Shown here piece by piece: positions 34,465 through 42,876 of a stretch of 64,000 nt of DNA. The position numbers and the translations under genes were made by a program. The DNA comes from Polaromonas sp. GTDB taxonomy: Bacteria > Pseudomonadota > Gammaproteobacteria > Burkholderiales > Burkholderiaceae_C. How positions within the stretch are numbered: the stretch's first letter is position 1; each line of letters opens with the position of its first letter. The stretch covers positions 1-64,000 of the forward strand of contig NZ_JAUYEY010000021.1 in NCBI RefSeq assembly GCF_030689685.1, written 5' to 3'. Below the pieces are notes generated by a model, which was not told the DNA's origin, did not search any database, and worked only from the letters and a program-made list of their open reading frames with translations.

Positions 34465-34465
34465 T

Positions 34466-34600
34466 GGCGCCACTTATTCACCGATTCGCACCGAAGCCGA
34501 TTATCAAGCCGCGCTGAAGTTGGTAGCGCCCTATCTTGAAAACGGGCCCGAGATCAAAAGTGATATGGTCGCGCTGATTGAGGCGTGTGAGGCCGCGCAC
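34466..34600 (+). pseudogene. HigA-like antitoxin fragment
   Basis: The frame reads SPIRTEADYQAALKLVAPYL, then a short acidic linker, DMVALIEACEAAHYL. This resembles the N-terminal dimerisation part of HigA-type antitoxins (pattern RPIRTEADYxAAL and LVxxYExxHxPI). There is no start codon of its own in a sensible place, and the HTH domain is absent. The reading runs into an attC-like palindrome at 34606, so only a fragment remains. Confidence 0.6.
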
Positions 34601-34605
34601 TACCT

Positions 34606-34661
34606 GAATAACTGGTGGCTCCATGCTCGCCTTCGGCGCCGCCTGAGCGCCAACGTTATAG
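34606..34661 (+). repeat. Candidate attC site
   Basis: Core-like ends GAATAAC (34606-34612) and GTTATAG (34655-34661) flank a GC-rich imperfect stem, GGTGGCTCCATGCTCGCC against GGCGCCGCCTGAGCGCCAAC, with a TTC loop. The cores deviate from the strict consensus (GTTRRRY). The inverse sequence GCCCTATAAC begins the next candidate site at 35221, which supports a cassette between them. Confidence 0.5.
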
Positions 34662-34685
34662 GGCGGCGTAGCGCTCAGCCGTGGC

Positions 34686-34705
34686 TGCCATAAGCTAGTA
34701 TGGCA
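34686..34705 (+). promoter_or_regulatory. Operator-like dyad before the second BrnT gene
   Basis: A perfect 7-6-7 inverted repeat, TGCCATA-AGCTAG-TATGGCA, lies 31 bases before the BrnT-like start and within the cassette-like unit. It is a likely binding site for the paired ribbon-helix-helix antitoxin. Confidence 0.55.
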
Positions 34706-34735
34706 AAAACTATGGCTGTCTGGTAAACTGCCGCC

Positions 34736-35017
34736 ATGAACTTCGATTGGGACGATGGCAAGAACACGGCGAACCTTGCCAAGCACAACGTCTCCTTCTT
34801 CGAAGCCCAGTCAGCGTTCGCCGACCCGCTTCGCGTAATCGCCCGAGATCTCACGCACAGCAAGACCGAAGAACGTTTTTACTGCTTCGGAAAAGTTCAG
34901 GGTGGCGTTCTCACGGTGCGTTTTACTTATCGAGGCGGCGTGGTTCGCATCATCGGCGCTGGGCATTGGCGCAAGGGAAAGGCAGTATATGAAACGGAAA
35001 ATCACTTACACGAATGA
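34736..35017 (+). CDS. BrnT family toxin, second copy
   Basis: This 93-residue protein opens with FDWDDGKNTANLAKHNVSFF, the canonical BrnT start (WDxxKxxxNxxKHxVSF). It continues with FADPLRVIARDLTHSKTEER, but its C-terminal part (RIIGAGHWRKGKAVYE) replaces the usual SARxAxxxExxxY, with Ala-Gly-His in place of Ser-Ala-Arg. It is only distantly similar to the BrnT at 32918. It overlaps the following antitoxin gene by 29 bases and lies between two attC-like sites. Confidence 0.85.
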   Translation: MNFDWDDGKNTANLAKHNVSFFEAQSAFADPLRVIARDLTHSKTEERFYCFGKVQGGVLTVRFTYRGGVVRIIGAGHWRKGKAVYETENHLHE

Positions 35018-35273
35018 GCTCCTGGGCGACATTGAGGTCGTTCCTGACTTTTTGCCGCCACCTAGCGAATTGGCCTTTCGTGAAGAGGGGGTCAAGGTAA
35101 CGCTCGCGCTAAGTAAGAAGAGCGTGGAGTTTTTCAAGTTTGAAGCTTCGAAGCACCAAACTCAGTACCAGAGAATGATTCGGCGTCTCCTTGATGCGTA
35201 TGTCGAGGCGCAGGGGGCGCGCCCTATAACTGGTCGCTCAAAGCGGTCGGCTCGCAAGCGAGTCGCCGTTTAG
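34989..35273 (+). CDS. Ribbon-helix-helix antitoxin
   Basis: This 94-residue protein starts at ATG 34989 (MKRKITYTNELLGDIEVVPD). The segment GVKVTLALSKKSVEFFKFEA, then YQRMIRRLLDAYVEA, is a ribbon-helix-helix fold of the BrnA/CopG type. The C-terminus is Arg/Lys-rich. It begins within the BrnT-like gene and is the natural partner. The stop codon lies inside the attC-like site at 35224-35287, as is common for cassette genes. Confidence 0.82.
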   Translation: MKRKITYTNELLGDIEVVPDFLPPPSELAFREEGVKVTLALSKKSVEFFKFEASKHQTQYQRMIRRLLDAYVEAQGARPITGRSKRSARKRVAV

Positions 35274-35287
35274 CTTCGATGTTGAAC
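35224..35287 (+). repeat. Candidate attC site after the BrnT/RHH pair
   Basis: Ends CTATAAC (35224-35230) and GTTGAAC (35281-35287, fitting GTTRRRY) enclose an imperfect hairpin, AAGCGGTCGGCTCGC-AA-GCGAGTCGCCGTTT. Size (64 bp) and architecture fit an integron attC. Unpaired bases within the stem are present, as expected. Confidence 0.55.
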
Positions 35288-35443
35288 GACTGCTACTGAG
35301 AAAAGTGAGTGGCCGGTTTCAGTCTTTTGCAGACATAGGTGAGTGTCAGGCGCACGTCGGCACTTGACCGAAAACAGCCGTGCCCCCCAATTGATGAACT
35401 ATCAAAAAGTCGAATGTTCGCGGCCCCTCTGACGCGCGCATCA

Positions 35444-36580
35444 TCAAAGCGACTCTTCCAACATCTCCGCATACTCCCCAGCAGTAGCAATCCGCGGATT
35501 GGTCTTGTGGCAATGGTCGGCCATCGCGCCCACGATGATCTGGTCGAACTGCTCGCGCTGCACGCCCATCTCGGCCAGGCCCTTGGGCAACCCCAGGCGC
35601 GCATTCATGTCCTTGATCGCTTCCGGGATGTCGCTGCCTGAAGCCAAACCCATGGCCTGCGCCATACGCTGCAACCGGTTTTCTTTCTGAATTGACTCCG
35701 CGCTGGCGTTGAAGCGCACCACCGCCGGCAAAAACATCGCGTTCAGCATGCCGTGGTGCAGGCGCGGGTCGACCCCGCCCAGGCTGTGGCTCAGGCTGTG
35801 CACGCAGCCCAGGCCTTTCTGGAAGGCCATCGCACCCTGCATGGATGCGCTCATCATGTTGAATCTAGCTTCACGGTCGCTGCCGTCACGGGTGGCACGT
35901 TCGATATGCGCCCAGCCGCGCTGCAGGCCGTCCAGGCCAATGCCGTCGGCCGGCGGGTTGAAGGCGGGCGCCATGAAGGTTTCCATGCAGTGCGCTATCG
36001 CGTCCATGCCAGTGGCCGCAGTCAATTTGGCGGGCAGGCCCAGTGTCAGTTCGGGGTCGCAAATGGCGGTTTTAGGCACCAGGTGCCAGGAGTGAAAGCC
36101 CAGCTTGCGGTGGTCGTCCAGGATGATGATGGCGCCGCGTGCCACCTCGCTGCCGGTGCCGCTGGTGGTGGGCACCGCAATCAGCGGCACCGCGCGGTCG
36201 GTGATTTTCAGCGAGCCGCCTTCAATGGTGGCGTAGGTCTTGAGCGGGCCTTCGTGGGTGGCGGCTATCGCCACGCCTTTGGCGCAGTCGATGGCCGAGC
36301 CGCCGCCGACGGCAATCAGGCCATCGCAGCCGCTGGCCTTGTACATCGCTGTGGCGGCGCGCACGGCGGCTTCGGTCGGATTCGACGGGGTCTGGTCAAA
36401 CACGGCCACCGTCATGCCGGGCAGGGCATCGAGTGCTTTTTGCAGCACACCTGCCGCCTTGACCCCGGCGTCGGTGACGATCAGCGGCTTGCTGATGCCG
36501 ACGCGCTCGCACTCCTGCTTGAGCAGCTTGACCGCACCGTAGTCAAACTGGATTTGCGTCACGTAGTAAATAAAGGCCAT
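35444..36580 (-). CDS. Iron-containing alcohol dehydrogenase
   Basis: This is a 378-residue group III metal-dependent NAD(P) alcohol dehydrogenase. The cofactor segment GLIAVGGGSAIDCAKG is near residue 90, and AVPTTSGTGSEV near 140. Metal ligands are seen in GMDAIAHCMETF (Asp, His) and in HSLSHSLGGVDPRLHHGMLN (two His). Length is normal and the motifs are intact. It stands alone, downstream of the toxin-antitoxin DNA and divergent from the thioesterase-acetyltransferase gene. The substrate alcohol or aldehyde is unknown. Confidence 0.93.
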   Translation of the reverse strand: MAFIYYVTQIQFDYGAVKLLKQECERVGISKPLIVTDAGVKAAGVLQKALDALPGMTVAVFDQTPSNPTEAAVRAATAMYKASGCDGLIAVGGGSAIDCAKGVAIAATHEGPLKTYATIEGGSLKITDRAVPLIAVPTTSGTGSEVARGAIIILDDHRKLGFHSWHLVPKTAICDPELTLGLPAKLTAATGMDAIAHCMETFMAPAFNPPADGIGLDGLQRGWAHIERATRDGSDREARFNMMSASMQGAMAFQKGLGCVHSLSHSLGGVDPRLHHGMLNAMFLPAVVRFNASAESIQKENRLQRMAQAMGLASGSDIPEAIKDMNARLGLPKGLAEMGVQREQFDQIIVGAMADHCHKTNPRIATAGEYAEMLEESL

Positions 36581-36791
36581 GCGGTGTTGTCTCTTTGTAG
36601 CGTTGTACGATCTGATGACCTTACTTTAATGGCTGGATGCGCCTTGATAAACAAGCAAACCCTGATCGCCGTCACGTTGGTGATAGCGGCGCCGACACCG
36701 TACTTCTTCATCTGATGACACGTCCCGCTGAGTCCACAGACCTGCTGACCCCGGCCATGCGCCAGGCTTTTCACCTCACAAAAAACGCACC

Positions 36792-37658
36792 ATGAAACGA
36801 CAAAATTTCCGATTCTTCCACCGCTTGCGCGTGCGCTGGGCCGAGGTGGACATGCAAAAAATAGTCTTCAACGCGCACTACCTGATGTACTTTGACACGG
36901 CGGTGGCCGACTACTGGCGCGCGCTGGCCCTGCCTTACGAAGAAGCCATGCACCAGCTAGGCGGCGACCTGTATGTGAAGAAGGCCACGGTCGAATACCA
37001 CGGCTCGGCGCGGTATGACGACCAGATCGACATTGGCCTGAAGTGCGCGCGCATCGGCAACTCGTCGATGGTGTTCACCGGCGCCATCTTCCGGGGCGAT
37101 GCGCTTTTGATCACCTGTGAGCTGGTTTACGTGTTTGCCGATCCGGCGACGCAGACCTCGCGGTCCGTGCCAGACGACTTGAGAAAAATCCTGACCGGCT
37201 TTGAGGCGGGCGATGCCATGGTCAGTATCAAAACCGGATCATGGGCCGAGCTGGGCACGCATGCCGCCGCCATCCGCACCGAGGTGTTTGTGCAGGAGCA
37301 GGGCATTCCCATGGACATGGAATGGGACGAGGCCGACGCCACCGCCATTCACGCTGTCGCCTACAACGGCCTGGGTCAGCCGATTGCTACCGGCCGCTTG
37401 CTGCAACACGCACCAGGCACCGGAAAAATCGGCCGCATGGCCGTCAACCGCGTGTTGCGTGGAGCCAGCCTGGGGCGCGAGCTGCTTGAGGTATTGATGG
37501 CCCAAGCCGCGCAGCGCGGCGACACCGAAGTGCTGCTGCACGCACAGCGCAGCGCAGAGGGCTTTTACGCCCGACTCGGCTTTGCGCCGCGCGGCGAAGC
37601 TTTTGAAGAGGTGGAGATTGCCCACATCGAGATGGTGCGAACCCTGCGCGGCTCCTAG
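36792..37658 (+). CDS. Fusion of hotdog thioesterase and GNAT acetyltransferase
   Basis: This 288-residue protein joins two domains. Residues 1-140 are a YbgC-type 4-hydroxybenzoyl-CoA thioesterase hotdog: RVRWAEVDMQKIVFNAHYLM, YFDTAVADYWRAL, ELVYVFAD. Residues about 143-288 are an ElaA-like GNAT N-acetyltransferase: VFVQEQGIPMDMEWDEAD, IGRMAVNRVLRGASLGRELL, LLHAQRSAEGFYARLGF. No frame break occurs at the joint. The hotdog would hydrolyse acyl-CoA and the GNAT would use acetyl-CoA. How the two act together is unknown. The end overlaps the convergent NRDE gene by four bases. Confidence 0.9.
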   Translation: MKRQNFRFFHRLRVRWAEVDMQKIVFNAHYLMYFDTAVADYWRALALPYEEAMHQLGGDLYVKKATVEYHGSARYDDQIDIGLKCARIGNSSMVFTGAIFRGDALLITCELVYVFADPATQTSRSVPDDLRKILTGFEAGDAMVSIKTGSWAELGTHAAAIRTEVFVQEQGIPMDMEWDEADATAIHAVAYNGLGQPIATGRLLQHAPGTGKIGRMAVNRVLRGASLGRELLEVLMAQAAQRGDTEVLLHAQRSAEGFYARLGFAPRGEAFEEVEIAHIEMVRTLRGS

Positions 37659-38455
37659 GACCAGCGCAGCCGGACCTTTTGCCTGCCGGGCACGTCGTCC
37701 GCGCGGTGCGCGTGCGTGACCTCCTGCACCGCGAGGTCCCAGCCCTTTGAATCGGCAGAAGCCACCAGCACCGTACTGCAACGCGTGCCGTAGCCGTGTT
37801 CCGGAAAATCCACGAACGCACTCGACAGCGCTTCCTCCAGCGCCAGCGGCACGCCAGTGCAGGGCAAGTCCTTGCGGTCGGCGCGGCGCCTGTCCCTGAG
37901 GGCTGTCATCAGTTCCTGCTCCAGAGCGTCCTCGCTGGAGGCCGTTAGCGCAGAGTGCAAAGCTTTTTTCAGGCCCAGGGTTTTGGGCCAGGGCGTGTCG
38001 AGTGCGCCGTTGGACAGGCCATAGATACCTGGCGCGAGCGCGCGCGATTCGAGACCGGGGCCGGGCTTGTTGCTGAGCCATTGCCAGGCGCGGCTTTTGA
38101 AGTCACCGAGCACGAGGTTGAAGCCGCCGTAAGCTTCAGGCTCAATCTGCGCCATGAAGCTGGCCGCGTCGGTATCGCTGTCCAGCCAGCGTGTGACCAG
38201 TTCGCCGCGCGACTTGTCGCCGGTCAGCGAGGCCGGGCCACGCACATTGGTCAGCATCGCGATCCGACCGGCAGCCGTCAGACCCAGCCAGGTGCCGCCG
38301 GCGCGGATATCGCGGCCCGAAATGATTTCTGCGTCGGCATCGCTTTGCCAGCGTGTGAGGGGCAGGGTGGGGCGGTCCAGGAACTCATCGCGGTTCGCGG
38401 CCACCAGCAGCGGCCAGCGCGCGGAGGCGCCGATGGCAAAAGCAATCAAACACAT
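37655..38455 (-). CDS. NRDE (TANGO2-like) family protein
   Basis: This 266-residue protein has the NRDE family N-terminus MCLIAFAIGASARWPLLVAA, then NRDEFLDRPT, with Cys2 as a possible N-terminal nucleophile after Met removal. GGTWLGLTAAGRIAMLTNVR and GIYGLSNGALDTPWPK are further family motifs. Homologues include TANGO2, implicated in haem or lipid handling in eukaryotes. The bacterial function is not settled. It lies 6 bases downstream of ygfZ on the same strand and is probably cotranscribed with it. Confidence 0.9.
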   Translation of the reverse strand: MCLIAFAIGASARWPLLVAANRDEFLDRPTLPLTRWQSDADAEIISGRDIRAGGTWLGLTAAGRIAMLTNVRGPASLTGDKSRGELVTRWLDSDTDAASFMAQIEPEAYGGFNLVLGDFKSRAWQWLSNKPGPGLESRALAPGIYGLSNGALDTPWPKTLGLKKALHSALTASSEDALEQELMTALRDRRRADRKDLPCTGVPLALEEALSSAFVDFPEHGYGTRCSTVLVASADSKGWDLAVQEVTHAHRADDVPGRQKVRLRWS

Positions 38456-38461
38456 GCCGGT

Positions 38462-39415
38462 CTAAATATCTTCGAGCAGCGGATACGGCAGCGGAAGCAG
38501 CGACAACGCCAGTCCGCCGGAACTGCCCAAGGTCAAGCGCCCGCCTTCGGCATCGGCCGCAGCCGAGGTCTGCATGGACACGATGGCGTCGAAACCGCCG
38601 CCAGGACGCGGCGCGCAAGCGGCCACCAGGCCGCAGGGCTGTTCAGCGTCAAGTGCATGAAACAGCTCCTGGCCGACCACTGGCTCGCCCTCCATGTGCG
38701 CCAGGTAAGCCCGGCGTTTAAGCGTGCCTCGGAACTGGCTGCGTGCCACGATTTCCTGGCCGGGGTAACAGCCCTTCTTGAAATTCACGCCACCCACCGA
38801 TTCGTAATTCAGCATCTGAGGCACAAAGGCTTCAAAAATCGGCTGGGTGATCATCGCGATGCCCGATTGAACATCCAGCCAATGCCATTGCGCCAACGGC
38901 AAGGCGTCACCAGTGGGAACCGGCGTACCGGCAGGTGCACACCACAAAGCGCGCGGCTGGCCGTTGCCGGGGTAGAGGAACACCACATTTGCAGCATCAA
39001 TATCGGCCTTGACCCATGCCGGATGGGCACCAACCGCTATTGATTCGATAGCGCTTCCAGCCAGCCCGAAGAGGGCGTAATCGGCCGTCGCGTCGCTGAG
39101 TTTGGCCTTGGCGCGCAGCACAAACATCGACAGGCGCTTGAGCGTCGTCGCCAGGATGTCCTGGCTGCAAACCATCAGGATCTCGTTCGGGCTGCGTTTG
39201 AAGACGATAAAGCTGGCCTGCATGCGGCCCTTGGCGTTGCAGAAGGCCGCCAGCCGCGCTTCGGACAAACCAAGCAGCGCCACATCCTGCGTCAACTGGC
39301 CTTGCAGAAATTTGACGGCTTCCTCGCCGGCCACGCGGATCACGCCGAGATGGCTCAGTCCGGCAACCCCGGAAAAGATGGAAACAACAGGCAACGCATT
39401 GAATGGGGTCTTCAT
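38462..39415 (-). CDS. ygfZ: Folate-binding YgfZ/GcvT-like protein
   Basis: This 317-residue tetrahydrofolate-binding protein functions in maintenance or repair of iron-sulfur enzymes in other bacteria. The hallmark motif FKKGCYPGQEIVARSQFRG (K-G-C-Y-x-G-Q-E) is present near residue 220. ATG 39415 (MKTPFNALPVVSIF) is chosen over an upstream Met that adds five residues. It is divergent from mltG with a 47-bp gap, an arrangement common in betaproteobacteria. Confidence 0.93.
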   Translation of the reverse strand: MKTPFNALPVVSIFSGVAGLSHLGVIRVAGEEAVKFLQGQLTQDVALLGLSEARLAAFCNAKGRMQASFIVFKRSPNEILMVCSQDILATTLKRLSMFVLRAKAKLSDATADYALFGLAGSAIESIAVGAHPAWVKADIDAANVVFLYPGNGQPRALWCAPAGTPVPTGDALPLAQWHWLDVQSGIAMITQPIFEAFVPQMLNYESVGGVNFKKGCYPGQEIVARSQFRGTLKRRAYLAHMEGEPVVGQELFHALDAEQPCGLVAACAPRPGGGFDAIVSMQTSAAADAEGGRLTLGSSGGLALSLLPLPYPLLEDI

Positions 39416-39462
39416 GAGCTGAATTATCATGGACCCATCGTTTTCAGGAAGGCAACAGGGTT

Positions 39463-40464
39463 GTGCGTCGTTTTTTAATGAGTTTGCTGGTGGTCATGTT
39501 TCTCGCCGGCCTATTGGTGTTTGGTGCGGCGGGTTGGTGGCTGTTCGAGCCCCTCAAGCTGCAGCCACTGCCTGGCAGCGCTGTGGTGGACCTCGAAATC
39601 GAGCCTGGCACGCCGGCACAGCGCGTGGCCGACTCCGTCGCCTCCAGCGGCGTGGCTGTCGAGCCGACCTTGCTTTACGCCTGGTTCCGTCTGTCCGGCC
39701 AGGCCCGCCAGATCAAGGCCGGCAGCTACGAGATCACCCCCGGCACCACCCCGCGCAGCTTGCTGAGCATGCTGGTGCGCGGCGAGGAAAGCCTCAAAAG
39801 TGTGGTCATCGTCGAAGGCTGGAATTTTCGCCAGGTGCGTGCGGCGCTGCAAAAGGCCGAGGCGCTCAAACCCGACAGCATGGGCCTGAGTCAGGAGGCC
39901 ATCATGGCGCAGCTGGGCAAGCCGGGTGTCCACCCCGAGGGCCGCTTTTTCCCAGACACCTACACCTACGCCAAGGGCTCCAGCGACCTGGCCGTGCTCA
40001 AACGCGCGGCGCGGGCGATGGAGCGGCGGCTTGAAGCCGCCTGGGCACTGCGCGACGCGGGCACACCGCTGAAAACACCGGACGACGCCCTCATCCTGGC
40101 CAGCATCATCGAAAAGGAAACTGGCAAACCCGCAGACCGGCCCGAAATCGGCGGCGTGTTTAGCAACCGACTGCGCATCGGCATGCTGCTGCAGACCGAC
40201 CCGACCGTGATTTACGGCCTGGGCGAGCAGTTCGACGGTAATCTGCGCCGGCGCGACCTGCAGGCCGACACACCTTACAACACCTACACCCGCGGTGGTC
40301 TGCCGCCCACGCCTATCGCCATGCCCGGCAAGGCGTCGCTGTTGGCGGCCGTCAAACCGGCGACGACCAAGGCCCTGTATTTTGTGGCGCGCGGCGACGG
40401 CAGCAGCCAGTTCAGCAGCAGCCTGGACGAGCACAACCGCGCCGTCAACAAATACCAACGCTGA
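39463..40464 (+). CDS. mltG: Endolytic murein transglycosylase
   Basis: This is a 333-residue inner-membrane anchored lytic transglycosylase that cuts nascent peptidoglycan. One transmembrane helix lies at about 4-25 ([20 protein letters not shown]). The catalytic Glu is near residue 217 in [20 protein letters not shown], followed by [20 protein letters not shown]. Start GTG 39463 follows AGGAAGGCAACAG. It begins the mltG-tmk-holB run, the classical order. Confidence 0.95.
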   Translation: MRRFLMSLLVVMFLAGLLVFGAAGWWLFEPLKLQPLPGSAVVDLEIEPGTPAQRVADSVASSGVAVEPTLLYAWFRLSGQARQIKAGSYEITPGTTPRSLLSMLVRGEESLKSVVIVEGWNFRQVRAALQKAEALKPDSMGLSQEAIMAQLGKPGVHPEGRFFPDTYTYAKGSSDLAVLKRAARAMERRLEAAWALRDAGTPLKTPDDALILASIIEKETGKPADRPEIGGVFSNRLRIGMLLQTDPTVIYGLGEQFDGNLRRRDLQADTPYNTYTRGGLPPTPIAMPGKASLLAAVKPATTKALYFVARGDGSSQFSSSLDEHNRAVNKYQR

Positions 40465-40466
40465 AT

Positions 40467-41279
40467 ATGGCCCCCACGCTCCGCACTGACGCGTCGTCGC
40501 TACACCTTGCAGGCCGCCGCTCGCCTGAGGCTTCGCTTCTGTCACCCGGCAAAGCCGGTTCTGTTGCCCCGGCTGATTGGGAGGGTACCCCCACGCGTGT
40601 CTCTCCTGGTCTTTTCATCAGCTTCGAAGGCATAGACGGCGCGGGTAAGTCCACCCACATCGCCGCGCTGGCCGACGCATTCAAGGCACGGGGCAGGGCC
40701 GTCACCCTGAGCCGCGAGCCGGGCGGCACGCCACTGGCCGAGAAGCTGCGCACGCTGATCCTCAACGACGTGATGGACCCGCTGACCGAAGCGCTGCTGA
40801 TTTTTGCGGCACGGCGCGACCATTTGACGACCGTGATCGCGCCAGCGCTGGCGCGCGGTGACGTGGTTTTGTGCGACCGTTTCACTGACGCCACCTTTGC
40901 CTATCAGGGCGGCGGTCGCGGTTTCGACCTCGAAGTGCTATCAAAACTGGAGCTGTGGGCCCAGGCAGCACAAGGGCTGGGGCCCAATTTTGTTCATGAA
41001 CTGGGTAAAAAAGGCGCCGCCCCTGCGATTGTCCAGCCGGACCTGACGGTCTGGTTCGACCTGGCGCCCGAGGAAGCCGCGCAGCGCCTGGCCGGCGCCC
41101 GTGTGCCGGACAAGTTCGAGGCCCAGTCGGTTGAATTTTTCCGCCGGGTGGCCCAGGGCTACGCCGACCGCATGGCGCAGGACCCGGCGCGTTTTGCCCG
41201 CATCAACGCCGCGCGCTCACGCGATGAGGTCTGGCACGCGGTCTACCAGGTCTTCGCCGACAAGGGCTGGCTGCCATGA
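40467..41279 (+). CDS. tmk: Thymidylate kinase
   Basis: This is a 270-residue dTMP kinase of dTTP synthesis. The P-loop [11 protein letters not shown] is at about 53-63, the substrate segment [11 protein letters not shown] near 76, and [16 protein letters not shown] near 134. Ordinary Tmk proteins begin two to five residues before the P-loop strand. Here about 45 extra residues ([20 protein letters not shown] and so on) precede it, with no alternative ATG, GTG or TTG near the expected place. This leader is Pro/Ser/Gly-rich and looks like translated repeat DNA. It overlaps holB by four bases (ATGA). Confidence 0.93.
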   Translation: MAPTLRTDASSLHLAGRRSPEASLLSPGKAGSVAPADWEGTPTRVSPGLFISFEGIDGAGKSTHIAALADAFKARGRAVTLSREPGGTPLAEKLRTLILNDVMDPLTEALLIFAARRDHLTTVIAPALARGDVVLCDRFTDATFAYQGGGRGFDLEVLSKLELWAQAAQGLGPNFVHELGKKGAAPAIVQPDLTVWFDLAPEEAAQRLAGARVPDKFEAQSVEFFRRVAQGYADRMAQDPARFARINAARSRDEVWHAVYQVFADKGWLP

Positions 41280-42349
41280 GCGACATCAGCGACGAGGCAG
41301 TGAACGCGAACCCGCCCCTGGCGCCCTGGCTGCAAACCCAGTTGCGCACCCTGCTGGCTCAGCGCGGCCACGCCTGGTTGCTCAGCGGTCCGTCCGGCCT
41401 GGGCCAGTTCGACCTGGCGCTGGCGCTGGCGCGCGCCTGGCTGTGCGAGCAGCCCACAGCCGACGGCGCCTGCGGTGTCTGCGGCAGTTGTCATGCGATT
41501 GCCGTGCACACCCATGCCGACCTGTGTTTGCTGATGCCCGAAACCCTGTCGCTTGCGCTGGGCTGGCCGCTGGACGAAAAAACCCAGGACGACCTGGACG
41601 CCAAAAAACGCAAGCCGAGCAAGGAAATCAAGGTCGATGCGGCGCGCGAAGCAGTCAGTTTTACCCAGTTCACGCGATCACGCGGAACCACCAAGGTGGT
41701 GCTGGTATATCCGGCCGAGCGCATGAACACGATCACCGCCAACACCCTGCTGAAAACGCTGGAAGAACCGCCCGGCGCGGTGCAGTTCATTCTGGCGACC
41801 GAAGCCGCGCACCAGTTGCTGCCGACCATTCGCAGCCGTTGCCAGGGCCATACCATGCACTGGCCGGTTTTTGACGAAGCCCTGGCCTGGTTGTCGGAAC
41901 AGGCCCAAGGCGAAGGCAAGGCGGGAGCCCGGCCAGCAGCCGCCGATCTGCAAACTCTGCTGGCCGCCGCGGGTGGCCGTCCTGCTGACGCACTCGAACG
42001 CCTGCGCGCCGGGCCCAGCAGCACCAGCGCCCAGCACTGGCAGGCCCTGCCCAAAGCCATGGCGCGTGGCGATGTCAGTGCGCTGTCCGACATGGCGCCA
42101 GCGCAGGCGGTCGATGCGCTGCAGAAGCTGTGCCACGACGTGCTGGCAGTCAAGGCCGGCGCGCAACCCCGGTTTTTCAGGGTCGCAGACCTGCCGGGCG
42201 GCAAAGCCGGTGGCCCTGGTTTCATGGCGCTGGGGACGTGGTCCAAAGAGCTGGCTGCCACCGCCCGCACTGTCGAACACCCCTACAACCCGGGCCTGAT
42301 GCTGGAAACCCTCGCCAGCCGGGCGCGCCAGGCGCTGGCCGCCAAATAG
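41276..42349 (+). CDS. holB: DNA polymerase III subunit delta'
   Basis: This 357-residue clamp-loader subunit starts within the tmk stop. It has the AAA+ fold with a degenerate P-loop ([20 protein letters not shown]), as in delta', which does not hydrolyse ATP. The zinc-binding Cys cluster is in [20 protein letters not shown]. The segment [26 protein letters not shown] matches the sensor and Walker B area. Coupled translation with tmk is usual. Confidence 0.93.
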   Translation: MSDISDEAVNANPPLAPWLQTQLRTLLAQRGHAWLLSGPSGLGQFDLALALARAWLCEQPTADGACGVCGSCHAIAVHTHADLCLLMPETLSLALGWPLDEKTQDDLDAKKRKPSKEIKVDAAREAVSFTQFTRSRGTTKVVLVYPAERMNTITANTLLKTLEEPPGAVQFILATEAAHQLLPTIRSRCQGHTMHWPVFDEALAWLSEQAQGEGKAGARPAAADLQTLLAAAGGRPADALERLRAGPSSTSAQHWQALPKAMARGDVSALSDMAPAQAVDALQKLCHDVLAVKAGAQPRFFRVADLPGGKAGGPGFMALGTWSKELAATARTVEHPYNPGLMLETLASRARQALAAK

Positions 42350-42396
42350 GCGCGCTTTTGCTGACAACACAGTTCCCTAACCGATAAACTAGCAGC

Positions 42397-42777
42397 ATGA
42401 GTTCATTGCCACCCGCCAGCACGGCCGGGCCCAGCGCCCCGCGGCCCAGTGTCATCCAGCTAGCCATCAAGGAAAAAGCAGCGCTGTACGCCGCCTACAT
42501 TCCGCTGTTCACCGAAGGCGGTGTGTTTATTCCGTCTGCGCGCGACTACAAGCTCGGCGACGACATCTATGTGCTGCTGACCCTGCCGGACGATATCCAG
42601 CGCTACCCGGTGGCCGGCAAGGTGGCCTGGGTGACACCGGCTCGGGCCTCGGGCAACCGCACCCAAGGCGTGGGCGTGCGTTTCCCGAACGACGAAAAAT
42701 CGCGCCTGCTCAAGATCAAGATCGAGGAAATCCTTGGCGCGCACCTGGCGTCCGACCGGCCGACCCAGACCATTTAG
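42397..42777 (+). CDS. PilZ domain protein
   Basis: This 126-residue protein has a PilZ fold: SVIQLAIKEKAALYAAYIPL, GGVFIPSARDYKLGDDIYVL, GKVAWVTPARASGNRTQGVG. The c-di-GMP motif RxxxR and D/NxSxxG are incomplete (GGVF in place of NxSxxG), so it resembles the type IV pilus protein PilZ that does not bind c-di-GMP. Its location after holB and before tatD is the typical betaproteobacterial pilZ context. Confidence 0.9.
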   Translation: MSSLPPASTAGPSAPRPSVIQLAIKEKAALYAAYIPLFTEGGVFIPSARDYKLGDDIYVLLTLPDDIQRYPVAGKVAWVTPARASGNRTQGVGVRFPNDEKSRLLKIKIEEILGAHLASDRPTQTI

Positions 42778-42801
42778 GCGCGCGATTGCGCCGTCGGTCG
42801 C

Positions 42802-42850
42802 GCTACTCTTTTAATAGCTGCTTACGCCCACCAGACATGGGCTGTAGGCC
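42802..42850. repeat. Dispersed intergenic repeat, reversed copy
   Basis: The copy GCTACTCTTTTAATAGCTGC, TTACGCCCACCAGACATG and GGCTGTAGGCC is the inverse orientation of those at 5294, 22641 and 30696. It occupies the gap between pilZ-like and tatD genes. Confidence 0.75.
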
Positions 42851-42876
42851 AATTCAATATATAAATCTCGACTCCG

